From contig CAWCUK010000004.1 of assembly GCA_963798775.1 (NCBI GenBank), forward strand, positions 620,001 through 684,000: a stretch of DNA of 64,000 bases, written 5' to 3'. Both the position numbers and the translations under genes were made by a program. Under the pieces are notes generated by a model. The model did no database searches and had not been told where the DNA came from. It was given only the letters and a program-made list of their open reading frames with translations. Shown piece after piece: positions 7,857 to 16,319 of this stretch. Source of the stretch: CAWCUK01 sp963798775. GTDB lineage: Bacteria; Bacteroidota; Ignavibacteria; Ignavibacteriales; Ignavibacteriaceae. How positions within the stretch are numbered: the stretch's first letter is position 1; each line of letters opens with the position of its first letter.

Positions 7857-10262
7857 TTGAAAATATCTCTTAATTGGCTTAAAGATTATATTGATTTAAA
7901 TAATATTTCGGTTGATGAAATTGTATCTAATCTTACAATGTCCGGATTGGAAGTTGAAGAAGTAATTGATGAAACTCAAATATATAAAGATTTTATAGTA
8001 GGATATGTTAAAGATAAAGCAAAACATCCAAATGCGGATAAACTTTCTCTCTGTACCGTATTTACCGGAAATGAATATCTTCAGGTAATTTGCGGTGCTC
8101 CTAATGTTGACGCCGGTCAAAAAGTTGTATTCGCTCCCGTTGGAACAGTTATTCCCAAAGGAAAATTTAAAATAGGAAAGGCTAAGATTCGCGGAATTGA
8201 ATCATTTGGTATGATCTGCGCCGAAGATGAATTAGAATTAAGCGACGATCATTCAGGGATTATGGTTTTAGATGAAAATTTGAAAGAAGGTACTCCGATT
8301 TCTGAAGCACTCGGACTTAATGACGTTGTTATGGAAATAGCTATTACACCGAATCGACCGGACGCGCTTTCACATTTTGGAGTTGCTTTGGACCTTGCGG
8401 CTCTTTTTAATTTGTCCGTTAAAAAAAATAAAATTTCATTATCGGAATCATCCGAAAAAATTGAAAACGCGGCATCAGTTGAAATCGAAGATGAAAAAAA
8501 TTGCCCCAGATATACAGCCAAAGTAGTAAAAGGTGTAACAATAAAAGAATCGCCTATTTGGCTGAAAGAAAGATTATCAAGTATTGGTTTACGGCCGATA
8601 AATAATATTGTAGATGTAACAAACTATGTTATGTATGAAACAGGGCAGCCTTTACATGCGTTCGATTTAAATAGACTAAAAGGCAATAAAATAATTGTAA
8701 AAAGTACTGAAAAGGAAGAAAAATTTATAACATTAGATTCTAAAGAAAGAATTCTTCCAGCCGGAACCTTAATGATCTGCGACTCAGAAAAACCGGTTGC
8801 CGTTGCGGGAGTTATGGGAGGCGAAAATTCCGAGATTTATTCAGATACAAAAGAAATTCTGATTGAAAGCGCGCATTTTAATACTTCAAGCATAAGAAAA
8901 ACTTCTAAAGCTCTTTCATTAAGTACAGAAGCTTCATATAGGTTTGAACGTGGCGTTGATCCTAATGGAACTTTGTACTCAGCTGAAAGAGCTGCTCAAT
9001 TAATCGCTCAGCTTTGCGACGGAGAAATTCTTGCCGGAACAATTGATATTTATCCCAATAAAATTGAAGAACTGGAAATTACCGTTAGAGTTCCTCGTGT
9101 TACTAAAATTTTAGGTTATAATATTCAAAAAGAAAAGATTGTTCAAATTTTAGAAAAATTAGGTTTCAAATTAAAAGAGCAATCTGATTCAGCAGTTACT
9201 GTATTAGTTCCGACATTTAGGCCGGATGTTGAACGAGAAATAGATATTATTGAAGAAATAGCCAGAATAAACGGTTATGATAATATTCCGACAATATCTA
9301 AAATTTCTGTTACTCTGGGAGCAAAACATGATGAATCTGAATTCGTGGACAATCTTAGATCTACGGCAAATTCGTTAGGATTTTGGGAAATTATAAACAA
9401 CCCGTTACAGAGCGAAAAATTAGCGTCTCTTGTAGGAAATAAAATTCATGTTCTGAATCCACAAAGTTTAGATATGGCCTTTTTAAGAACCTCATTAATT
9501 CCGGGCGCTTTAGCTACTGTGGCAAGTAATTTAAATGTCGGTGAAAAGAACCTGCAATTATTTGAAATTGGAAATGTATTTAACAAAAATTCTGATTCTA
9601 AAATTGAAAGTTTTGATGATTTTACAGAAACACAGAAACTTATTTTAATAACCACCGGTTTAGAAGTAGAAAAAACTTGGATTGAAGCGGAAAAATCTTT
9701 TAACTTTTATAATTTAAAGGGATTAGTTAATAGTTTACTTATTAATATTTCGCTTGACAATGTTTTAAATGATTCCTATTATCATGATGAAAATACTACA
9801 TTTGATTTTACTTTTGTAAAGAGTTATAAAAGCAGTAAAATTGGTATCGGAGGTAGAATTAAACCTGAGGTTCTTAAACAATTTGGTATTGAACAAAATG
9901 TTTTCTGTTTCGAATTTGATATAAGTTTATTAAAAAATATTACTAAACCGCAAAAGAAATTTAATGAATTATTAAAATTCCCTAAAGTTATAAGAGATTT
10001 TGCGTTTATATTTGATAAATCCGTTACATATCAATCAGTTGCAGATTTCATTATTAAAAAAAGTTCTTCTCTACTAAAATCAGTTCAGTTATTCGATTTA
10101 TTTGAAAAAGAATCTTTAGGTGAAAATAAAAAAAGTATGGCTTTTACTTTAGAATATTATGATAAATCCCGTACATTAACAGAAGAAGAAGTTGAAAAAG
10201 AATTCACTAATTTAATAACCGCGATAACCAATAATTTTAATGCAAAATTAAGAGGAAATTAA
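7857..10262 (+). CDS. pheT: phenylalanyl-tRNA synthetase beta subunit
   Basis: 801 residues, full length. Domain order: EMAP-type tRNA-binding domain (about 40-150, with GAPNVDAGQKV), B3/B4 editing domain (VDVTNYVMYETGQPLHAFD), B5, pseudo-catalytic core, and C-terminal FDX-ACB anticodon domain. The start is TTG 7857 with GGAG 8 nt upstream. It is co-transcribed with pheS and leads directly into the coiled-coil and zapA genes. Confidence 0.97.
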   Translation: MKISLNWLKDYIDLNNISVDEIVSNLTMSGLEVEEVIDETQIYKDFIVGYVKDKAKHPNADKLSLCTVFTGNEYLQVICGAPNVDAGQKVVFAPVGTVIPKGKFKIGKAKIRGIESFGMICAEDELELSDDHSGIMVLDENLKEGTPISEALGLNDVVMEIAITPNRPDALSHFGVALDLAALFNLSVKKNKISLSESSEKIENAASVEIEDEKNCPRYTAKVVKGVTIKESPIWLKERLSSIGLRPINNIVDVTNYVMYETGQPLHAFDLNRLKGNKIIVKSTEKEEKFITLDSKERILPAGTLMICDSEKPVAVAGVMGGENSEIYSDTKEILIESAHFNTSSIRKTSKALSLSTEASYRFERGVDPNGTLYSAERAAQLIAQLCDGEILAGTIDIYPNKIEELEITVRVPRVTKILGYNIQKEKIVQILEKLGFKLKEQSDSAVTVLVPTFRPDVEREIDIIEEIARINGYDNIPTISKISVTLGAKHDESEFVDNLRSTANSLGFWEIINNPLQSEKLASLVGNKIHVLNPQSLDMAFLRTSLIPGALATVASNLNVGEKNLQLFEIGNVFNKNSDSKIESFDDFTETQKLILITTGLEVEKTWIEAEKSFNFYNLKGLVNSLLINISLDNVLNDSYYHDENTTFDFTFVKSYKSSKIGIGGRIKPEVLKQFGIEQNVFCFEFDISLLKNITKPQKKFNELLKFPKVIRDFAFIFDKSVTYQSVADFIIKKSSSLLKSVQLFDLFEKESLGENKKSMAFTLEYYDKSRTLTEEEVEKEFTNLITAITNNFNAKLRGN

Positions 10263-10559
10263 TTGGCGGAAAATTCTAAAAACGATCTGTTACTTTCAGA
10301 GTTAAGCTCTATAGAAACACAAGTTTCGTCTTTAACTCAAAAATTTAAAGATCAAGTGAAAAGAAATCGTGAATTGGAAGACAATTTAGTTGCTACTAAA
10401 AATCAGAATGAAAATTTAAATAAAAAAATTATATCTTTACAGAATGAAATCGAAAATTTTAAAAATGGTTCCGCCTTATTCGCATTAGAAGAAAGAGAGA
10501 CAATAAAAAATAGGCTGCAGAGTTTAATTTCTAAATTAGATTATCATTTAAGTTCTTAA
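10263..10559 (+). CDS. small coiled-coil protein, ZapB-like by position
   Basis: 98 residues, almost entirely heptad-rich coiled coil (LSSIETQVSSLTQKFKDQ, LNKKIISLQNEIENF), with no membrane segment. It starts at TTG 10263 directly after the pheT stop and sits 31 nt upstream of zapA. The size, predicted coiled coil and position suggest a partner of the ZapA/FtsZ system, analogous to ZapB. That is an inference from context, since I see no diagnostic sequence motif. It could equally be a generic DUF-type coiled-coil protein. Confidence 0.7.
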   Translation: MAENSKNDLLLSELSSIETQVSSLTQKFKDQVKRNRELEDNLVATKNQNENLNKKIISLQNEIENFKNGSALFALEERETIKNRLQSLISKLDYHLSS

Positions 10560-10590
10560 ACATATTGAACGATAGATGGAAAAGGCATAG

Positions 10591-10887
10591 ATGACCGATA
10601 AAAAGAAGTTAAAAATAAAAATATTTGAAAAAGAATATTCTTTACTGGTCGAAAATGAAGAAATAGCAAAAGAACTTGCTGTTTATGTAAATAAAGTGAT
10701 GGAAGAAACTAAAGAGGAACTTCCCGATCAGCCCGCGCAAACAATAGCAATTATTGCTTGTTTGAATATTGCATATGATTTGTTTATAGAAAAAAATAAA
10801 AACAGAGAATTTATAATAAAAGCCGCGGATAAAGTAAAGAAAATAAAACTTCTTATAAACGAGCCCAGTATGTCCAACCCATCTTAA
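10591..10887 (+). CDS. zapA: cell division protein ZapA
   Basis: 98 residues. The N-terminal KKLKIKIFEKEYSLLVENEE strand-turn-strand, followed by a helix with AQTIAIIACLNIAYDLF, matches the ZapA fold. This short protein bundles FtsZ filaments at the division ring. Its position between pheT and the 6S RNA is a conserved neighbourhood in diverse bacteria. Confidence 0.9.
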   Translation: MTDKKKLKIKIFEKEYSLLVENEEIAKELAVYVNKVMEETKEELPDQPAQTIAIIACLNIAYDLFIEKNKNREFIIKAADKVKKIKLLINEPSMSNPS

Positions 10888-10892
10888 CAAAG

Positions 10893-11099
10893 ATTTTTCC
10901 GTCCTGTCGGTCCCGTAATAATATGAAAAACTAACTTTCATTCAATAGGGAGTTTGACTTTCGGCGTCTATTGCAAGCCTCATCCGGTTCTGCCGGATCC
11001 CTTTTGGGAATAGAGGAAGCAAAAAGCGTTCGGGCAGACACCCACACTGACTTAATAGGGTTTTTCTCTATTAGCCAGGCGACCGGCAGTGCGGAATAT
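10893..11099 (+). ncRNA. ssrS: probable 6S RNA
   Basis: The 237-nt gap between zapA and rny folds as a long rod. The 5' strand (10893-10912) pairs with the 3' strand (11081-11099), including GGTC/GACC and TTCCG/CGGAA, with few mismatches. Inside are a terminal hairpin TCCGGTTCTGCCGGA and a second stem AATAGGG/CTCTATT flanking an open centre, as in the 6S RNA bubble that mimics an open promoter and captures RNA polymerase. Location downstream of zapA is the classic 6S position. Base composition is clearly more GC-rich than ordinary spacers here. A covariance-model search is needed to confirm family membership. Confidence 0.72.
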
Positions 11100-11124
11100 A
11101 TTTATATCCCACATTGGAGGAAAA

Positions 11125-12687
11125 ATGGACGAACTATTGCTTATACCGATGGTCATTTTTCTGGTAATATTATTCTTTTACTTGGGGTGGTGGTTTAATT
11201 CCAAATCTGGTAAAAATAGTAAAGCTCTGGCTGAAGAAAGAGCTAAACAAATTATAGCAGACGCTCAAAAAGAAGCTAATAATATTAAAAGAGAAAAATT
11301 ACTTGAGGTTAAGGACGAGTGGTACAAGAAAAAAGTAGAGTTTGATACTGAAGTAAATCAAAAACGTCAGAAAATAGGCAATTTAGAAAAACAATTAGGT
11401 GTTCGGGAAGAAAACATCGAAAAAAAGTTTGACTTAGTAATTAAAAAAGAAAAGGAAAACAGACAATTTGAAAAAGAGCTACTAGATCAGAAAAAGAACA
11501 CTGAAGCAAGAATTTTAGAAGTTCAAAAACTTGAAGCTGAGCAAAACGAAAAATTAGAAAAAATTTCCGGATTAACCGCTGATGACGCAAAAAATATGCT
11601 TATGGAAAATATGGTTAATCAGGCAAAAATCGATGTTGCACATGTAATTAAAGAAATTCACGATAAAGCCAAAGCCGAAGCTAAAAAAGAAGCGCAGAAA
11701 ATTATTGTGCAGGCTATTCAGCGTACGGCAGCCGATCATTCAATAGAAACTACTGTTTCTGTTGTGCAAATTCAAAATGATGATATGAAAGGGCGAATTA
11801 TCGGAAAAGAAGGGCGTAATATTCGTTCCTTTGAAGCAGCTACTGGAGTTGATGTTATTGTTGATGATACTCCCGAAGCAGTTATTCTTTCTTCCTTCGA
11901 TCAATTTAGACGAGAAATTGCCAGAATTTCTTTAGAGAGACTTATTTCCGACGGTAGAATTCATCCCGCGAGAATTGAAGAAGTAGTAGAAAAAGTAACT
12001 CAAGAATTAGAAGAAGAACTTATCCGCGAAGGTGAAAATACTGTTCTTCAGCTTGGTTTACACAATATGCACCCGGAATTAATTAAGCATATCGGCCGAA
12101 TGAAATATCGTTCCAGTTATGGTCAAAATCTTTTACAGCATAGTATTGAAGTAGCCTATTTAACAGGAATTATGGCCGCTGAAGTGGGACTTGATACAAC
12201 TTTAGCAAAGAGAGCGGGTTTACTGCATGATGTTGGTAAAACAGTTGATAAGAGCGTTGAAGGCCCTCATGCTCTGTTAGGATATGATTTAACAAAAAAA
12301 TATAAAGAACATCCTATTGTAGTTAACGCCGTCGGTTCGCATCATGAGGATATTGAAATGGAACATCCGATCGCGCCATTAGTTCAGGCTGCGGATGCTA
12401 TAAGCGGGGCAAGGCCCGGTGCAAGAAGAGAGCCTCTTGAAGGATATGTAAAACGTTTAGAAAACTTAGAAGCACTCGCTCAATCTTTTGAAGGTGTTGC
12501 AAAAACTTATGCAATTCAAGCCGGAAGGGAAGTGAGAGTTGTAGTTGAACACGATAAAATTGATGATATTGTAGCAGATAAACTTTCGCATGATATCGCT
12601 TCTAAAATTGAAAGTGAAATGGAATATCCGGGACAAATTAAAGTTACGGTTATTCGTGAAGTGAGAAAAATCAGTTACGCGAGATAA
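11125..12687 (+). CDS. rny: ribonuclease Y
   Basis: 520 residues. Domains in order: N-terminal membrane anchor (about 4-24), long charged coiled coil (about 30-200), KH domain (GRIIGKEGRNIRSFEAATG), and metal-dependent HD domain (LLHDVGKTVDKS, GSHHEDIEMEHP). This endoribonuclease initiates mRNA decay at the inner membrane. The frame extends upstream to 11089, but that would invade the 6S gene. ATG 11125 has a perfect GGAGG 4 nt before it. Confidence 0.96.
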   Translation: MDELLLIPMVIFLVILFFYLGWWFNSKSGKNSKALAEERAKQIIADAQKEANNIKREKLLEVKDEWYKKKVEFDTEVNQKRQKIGNLEKQLGVREENIEKKFDLVIKKEKENRQFEKELLDQKKNTEARILEVQKLEAEQNEKLEKISGLTADDAKNMLMENMVNQAKIDVAHVIKEIHDKAKAEAKKEAQKIIVQAIQRTAADHSIETTVSVVQIQNDDMKGRIIGKEGRNIRSFEAATGVDVIVDDTPEAVILSSFDQFRREIARISLERLISDGRIHPARIEEVVEKVTQELEEELIREGENTVLQLGLHNMHPELIKHIGRMKYRSSYGQNLLQHSIEVAYLTGIMAAEVGLDTTLAKRAGLLHDVGKTVDKSVEGPHALLGYDLTKKYKEHPIVVNAVGSHHEDIEMEHPIAPLVQAADAISGARPGARREPLEGYVKRLENLEALAQSFEGVAKTYAIQAGREVRVVVEHDKIDDIVADKLSHDIASKIESEMEYPGQIKVTVIREVRKISYAR

Positions 12688-12693
12688 TTAAAA

Positions 12694-12727
12694 ATTAAGG
12701 GCTGTTTTTCGCAGCCCTTTTTAATTT
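12694..12727 (+). terminator. terminator after rny
   Basis: Stem AAGGGCTG/CAGCCCTT with a short T-rich loop, followed by TTTAATTTTA. It sits 9 nt after the rny stop. Confidence 0.85.
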
Positions 12728-12856
12728 TATATTTTCTTTTCTTTATAAATTCCTACCTAACAAAATTTAATATTTTTGATAAAAAATTTAGAATAATATT
12801 TATAATTGAATAATTTTAATTGTAATTTTGGTTGTTGATATTAGATAATTATTATT

Positions 12857-13462
12857 ATGAAGAAACTTAAAATCGGTATTACAGGCGGAATTGGTTCCGG
12901 CAAATCTGCGTTTTCAAAATTTATTTCTGAAAAAGGATTTCCCGTAATTAATGTGGATGAAGTTTCAAAAGAACTTTTAAATAGCGATGATGATTTGAAG
13001 AAAAAAATCAGTAAAGAATTTGGAAAAGAATCATACCTGAATAATGAGATCAATAAAAAATTTTTAGCCGAAAAGGTTTTTTCAAATCCCCAAAATGTTG
13101 TTAAAATTAATTCTATTGTGCATCCTAAAGTAATTGCAAAGGTTAAACTTTTAGCCGATGAAGAATTAAAAAATAATAATATTATTTTTGCGGAAGCAGC
13201 CTTAATTTATGAAGCCGACATGGAAGAAATTTTCGATTACGTGGTGCTTATAACCGCCGATGAAAATTTGCGTTTGCGAAGAAAAATAGAATTTGAAAAT
13301 TTCACCGAGGATCAATTCCGAAACCGGAATTATAATCAAATTCCTGATGAAGAAAAAAAGAAACGCGCGGATTTCGTTTTCTTAAATAACGGCTCATTAA
13401 ATGATTTAAAAATAAAAGCTTATCTTCTAATTTCTATAATAAACGGAATTACTGGAAAATAA
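12857..13462 (+). CDS. coaE: dephospho-CoA kinase
   Basis: 201 residues. Last step of coenzyme A synthesis, phosphorylating dephospho-CoA at the 3' hydroxyl of ribose. The Walker A motif GITGGIGSGKSAFSK is near the N-terminus, the VDEVSKELL substrate motif follows, and the lid region LRLRRKIEFENF is present. Its stop overlaps the ATG of pheA by one base (TAATG), so the two are translationally coupled. A TAATTTTG at 12823, resembling a Bacteroidota -7 box, could be part of its promoter, but the -33 partner is not convincing. Confidence 0.95.
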   Translation: MKKLKIGITGGIGSGKSAFSKFISEKGFPVINVDEVSKELLNSDDDLKKKISKEFGKESYLNNEINKKFLAEKVFSNPQNVVKINSIVHPKVIAKVKLLADEELKNNNIIFAEAALIYEADMEEIFDYVVLITADENLRLRRKIEFENFTEDQFRNRNYNQIPDEEKKKRADFVFLNNGSLNDLKIKAYLLISIINGITGK

Positions 13463-14295
13463 TGTATAATATTGCTTTTCAAGGTGAAAGAGGAGCTTTT
13501 AGCGAAATTGCTTCAAAAAAATATTTTGGCGAAAATATTTCTGTTTCTCCTTCTTTTTCGTTTGAGGATGTTTTTAAAAAAGTTAAAAACAGCAAGGTTG
13601 ATTTCGGCGTAATACCGATTGAAAATTCTCTTTACGGAAGTATTTTTGAAACATTTGATCTTCTCTTAAAATATAATCTTAAAATAATCGGGGAACTGAA
13701 TCTTCAGATTAATCACCAATTAATCGCAAATAAAAATTATAAACTTGAAGAAATAAAAAAAGTTTATTCACATCCGCAGGCTCTGGGTCAAAGCGCTGAA
13801 TTTCTTAAAGGACTCAAAAATGCGGAAATTATTCCTACATACGATACTGCCGGGTCAGCTTTAATTGCTATGCAAAATACTGAAGAGGCCACTGCCGCGG
13901 TGGCCAGCAGAGAAGCCGCTGAAATTTACAACCTAAAAATTCTTAAAAGCAATATTCAAAATAATGAAGAAAATTTCACGCGTTTTTTAGTCATAAACAA
14001 AAATGATTCAAAAGATAAAATTACGCATCCAAAAACATCTATTTGTTTCGAGCTGAAAAGTATTCCCGGCGCCTTATTTAAGGCATTAAGCGTTTTTGCT
14101 TTAAGAGATATTGACTTGGTTAAAATTGAATCGAGGCCGATTCCTCATAAACCTTTTCAGTATGTTTTTTACACGGATTTACTCGGAGATTTAAAAGATA
14201 AAAAAGTTATTTTAGCGATAAATCATCTAACCGAAATATCGTTAAGCATTAAAAAATTCGGCTCATACGAAGCCGGAAAAACTTACAAAAGTTAA
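13462..14295 (+). CDS. pheA: prephenate dehydratase (no chorismate mutase domain)
   Basis: 277 residues. Converts prephenate to phenylpyruvate. The N-terminal bilobal catalytic domain begins YNIAFQGERGAFSE and includes the NFTRFLVI (TRF) motif. The C-terminal ACT regulatory domain carries SIPGALFKALS and IESRP, the phenylalanine-sensing motif, so feedback inhibition by Phe is likely. Unlike the bifunctional enterobacterial PheA it lacks a chorismate mutase domain. A chorismate mutase domain is found nearby, fused to MltG at 16320. Confidence 0.94.
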   Translation: MYNIAFQGERGAFSEIASKKYFGENISVSPSFSFEDVFKKVKNSKVDFGVIPIENSLYGSIFETFDLLLKYNLKIIGELNLQINHQLIANKNYKLEEIKKVYSHPQALGQSAEFLKGLKNAEIIPTYDTAGSALIAMQNTEEATAAVASREAAEIYNLKILKSNIQNNEENFTRFLVINKNDSKDKITHPKTSICFELKSIPGALFKALSVFALRDIDLVKIESRPIPHKPFQYVFYTDLLGDLKDKKVILAINHLTEISLSIKKFGSYEAGKTYKS

Positions 14296-14362
14296 AGGGA
14301 GCTTTGCCGGTTCAAAAGATTGCGCAAAGAAATGTTAAACCAGAATTCTTCAGAGGTGTAAA

Positions 14363-15262
14363 TTGTCATTATTTCATGATGCAATTGTTTCCGTAGTTCA
14401 GGTAATGCCGAAATCTATGGTTGGTGTGTTTTCGAAAAAATATATTGCAGGCGAATCGATGCAAGATGCTGTTAAAGTGGTAAAAGATTTAAACAGCAAA
14501 GGCATTTATGCTACGCTAGATGTTTTGGGCGAATCTGTAAAAAATAAAAAGGAAGCGGAAAATGCTAAAAATGAGGCTCTAAAAGTATTTGACGCAATTG
14601 TTAACGAAAATTTAATGGCTAATCTTTCCTTAAAACCAACCCAAATGGGTTTGGCTATTGATGAAGATTTTGCTTTTCGGCAAATATCCGAAATAATAGT
14701 AAAGGCAAAGGCAATAGATAATTTTGTTAGAATCGATATGGAAGATTCTCCTTATACTGATATTACTTTTAAACTTCTTAAAAAATTAAAAGAAAAATAT
14801 GATAATGTAGGCGTTGTGGTTCAGGCTTATCTTAAGCGGACTTATGACGATGTTGTTGTTCTAAATAAAATAGGAACAAACTATAGGTTATGTAAAGGAA
14901 TTTATATTGAATCGCCTAATATTGCTTATAAAGACCGTCAGAAAATTCGGGATAATTATGTGCAAGTTTTAGAGTTAATTTTGAAATCGGGCAATTATGT
15001 TGGTATTGCAACTCATGATGAATATTTAATTAATGAAGCATACAGATTGATAAAAGAATTAAATATCCCGAAAGATAAATTTGAGTTTCAAATGCTGCTT
15101 GGTGTTAGAGAAGATTTAAGAGATAAAATAAATGCCGATGGTTATAAGATAAGAATTTATGTCCCTTTCGGGAAAGATTGGTATTATTACTCTGTTAGAA
15201 GATTGAAAGAAAATCCTCAAATTGCAGGACACATATTTAAAAATTTATTTCGAATAAGTTAG
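14363..15262 (+). CDS. proline dehydrogenase (monofunctional PRODH)
   Basis: 299 residues, FAD-dependent TIM barrel that oxidises proline to pyrroline-5-carboxylate and feeds electrons to quinone. The C-terminal YYSVRRLKENP is the Y-x-x-R-R-x-x-E substrate-carboxylate motif, and RLCKGIY matches the conserved barrel motif. The start is TTG 14363 with AGAGGTG 4 nt upstream. It is monofunctional, lacking the P5C dehydrogenase half of PutA, and no P5C dehydrogenase gene is visible in the window. Confidence 0.92.
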   Translation: MSLFHDAIVSVVQVMPKSMVGVFSKKYIAGESMQDAVKVVKDLNSKGIYATLDVLGESVKNKKEAENAKNEALKVFDAIVNENLMANLSLKPTQMGLAIDEDFAFRQISEIIVKAKAIDNFVRIDMEDSPYTDITFKLLKKLKEKYDNVGVVVQAYLKRTYDDVVVLNKIGTNYRLCKGIYIESPNIAYKDRQKIRDNYVQVLELILKSGNYVGIATHDEYLINEAYRLIKELNIPKDKFEFQMLLGVREDLRDKINADGYKIRIYVPFGKDWYYYSVRRLKENPQIAGHIFKNLFRIS

Positions 15263-15269
15263 AAAGAAA

Positions 15270-16283
15270 ATGAACATTTTAGGTATAGAAAGCTCATGCG
15301 ATGAAACTTCGGTCGCCGTTATTTCTAATGAAAAATTAACTGCCAATTTAATCTCGTCGCAAGATTTTCATAAAAATTACGGCGGAGTTGTTCCCGAACT
15401 TTCCAGCCGTGCGCATCTTCAAATTATAATTCCTTTAATTAAAGATGCGCTTAAAAAATCTGATTTAAATCTTTCAGAGATTGATGTTATTTGTGCAACC
15501 GCCGGGCCTGGCTTAATCGGAGCTCTGCTTGTAGGATTAACTTTTGCCAAAGGTTTGGCTTACTCTTTACAGAAACCTTTAGTTGCCGTTAATCATATTG
15601 AAGGACATATTTTTTCCGGTTTTTTAATGGAAGAGAAGCCGGAATTTCCTTTTCTCGCGTTAGTTGTTTCCGGAGGACATACTCTTCTTCTGCTTGTTAA
15701 AGATTTTGATGAAATTATAAAATTAGGTACAACGGTGGACGATGCAGCCGGCGAAGCATTCGATAAAGTCGCTAAAATGCTTGGATTGGGTTATCCCGGC
15801 GGGCCGAAAATACAAAAAGCCGCTTCTCAAGGTGATCCTAATAAAATTAAATTTCCCATCGCCGATCTTAAAGATCCTTATAATTTTTCTTTCAGCGGGT
15901 TAAAAACCGCCGTATTAAGATTTATTCAGAAAAATTACGGTAATTATAATAATATGTCTGAAGAGGCTGTAAATGACATAGCGGCATCGTTTCAAAGCGC
16001 GGTAATAAAAGCTTTAATTAAAAATTCTGAAAAAGCGCTTAATAATTATGATGTAAATTCTATTTCTCTAGTCGGCGGAGTTGCGGCAAATAAATATTTA
16101 AGAGACGCGATGATAAATTTGGCCGAAAAATATAATAAAAAAATCATCATTCCGAAGTTTGAATTCTGCGGCGATAATGCCGCTATGATTGCTTTCCGGG
16201 GAATGAAGCAATTCGAAAAAGGCATAAAAAATGATTTAGATTTCAGCCCTTTCCCGGGACTTTCTAAAACACATTTTTCTTAA
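15270..16283 (+). CDS. tsaD: tRNA N6-threonylcarbamoyladenosine transferase TsaD
   Basis: 337 residues. Transfers the threonylcarbamoyl group to A37 of ANN-decoding tRNAs. It begins MNILGIESSCDETS (ASKHA fold). The metal-binding motif is H109 and H113 in VNHIEGHIFSG, and VSGGHTLL and the late GGVAANKYLR nucleotide motif are all present. It lies 7 nt after the proline dehydrogenase gene. Confidence 0.97.
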   Translation: MNILGIESSCDETSVAVISNEKLTANLISSQDFHKNYGGVVPELSSRAHLQIIIPLIKDALKKSDLNLSEIDVICATAGPGLIGALLVGLTFAKGLAYSLQKPLVAVNHIEGHIFSGFLMEEKPEFPFLALVVSGGHTLLLLVKDFDEIIKLGTTVDDAAGEAFDKVAKMLGLGYPGGPKIQKAASQGDPNKIKFPIADLKDPYNFSFSGLKTAVLRFIQKNYGNYNNMSEEAVNDIAASFQSAVIKALIKNSEKALNNYDVNSISLVGGVAANKYLRDAMINLAEKYNKKIIIPKFEFCGDNAAMIAFRGMKQFEKGIKNDLDFSPFPGLSKTHFS

Positions 16284-16319
16284 TTCATTTCTTAAAAATT
16301 AATTACTTATTTTCGTTTA

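Noticed and set aside
10971..11198. 75-residue plus-strand frame between zapA and rny
   Set aside because: It lies inside the structured 6S-like RNA and overlaps the start of rny in another frame. Composition is unlike neighbouring proteins.
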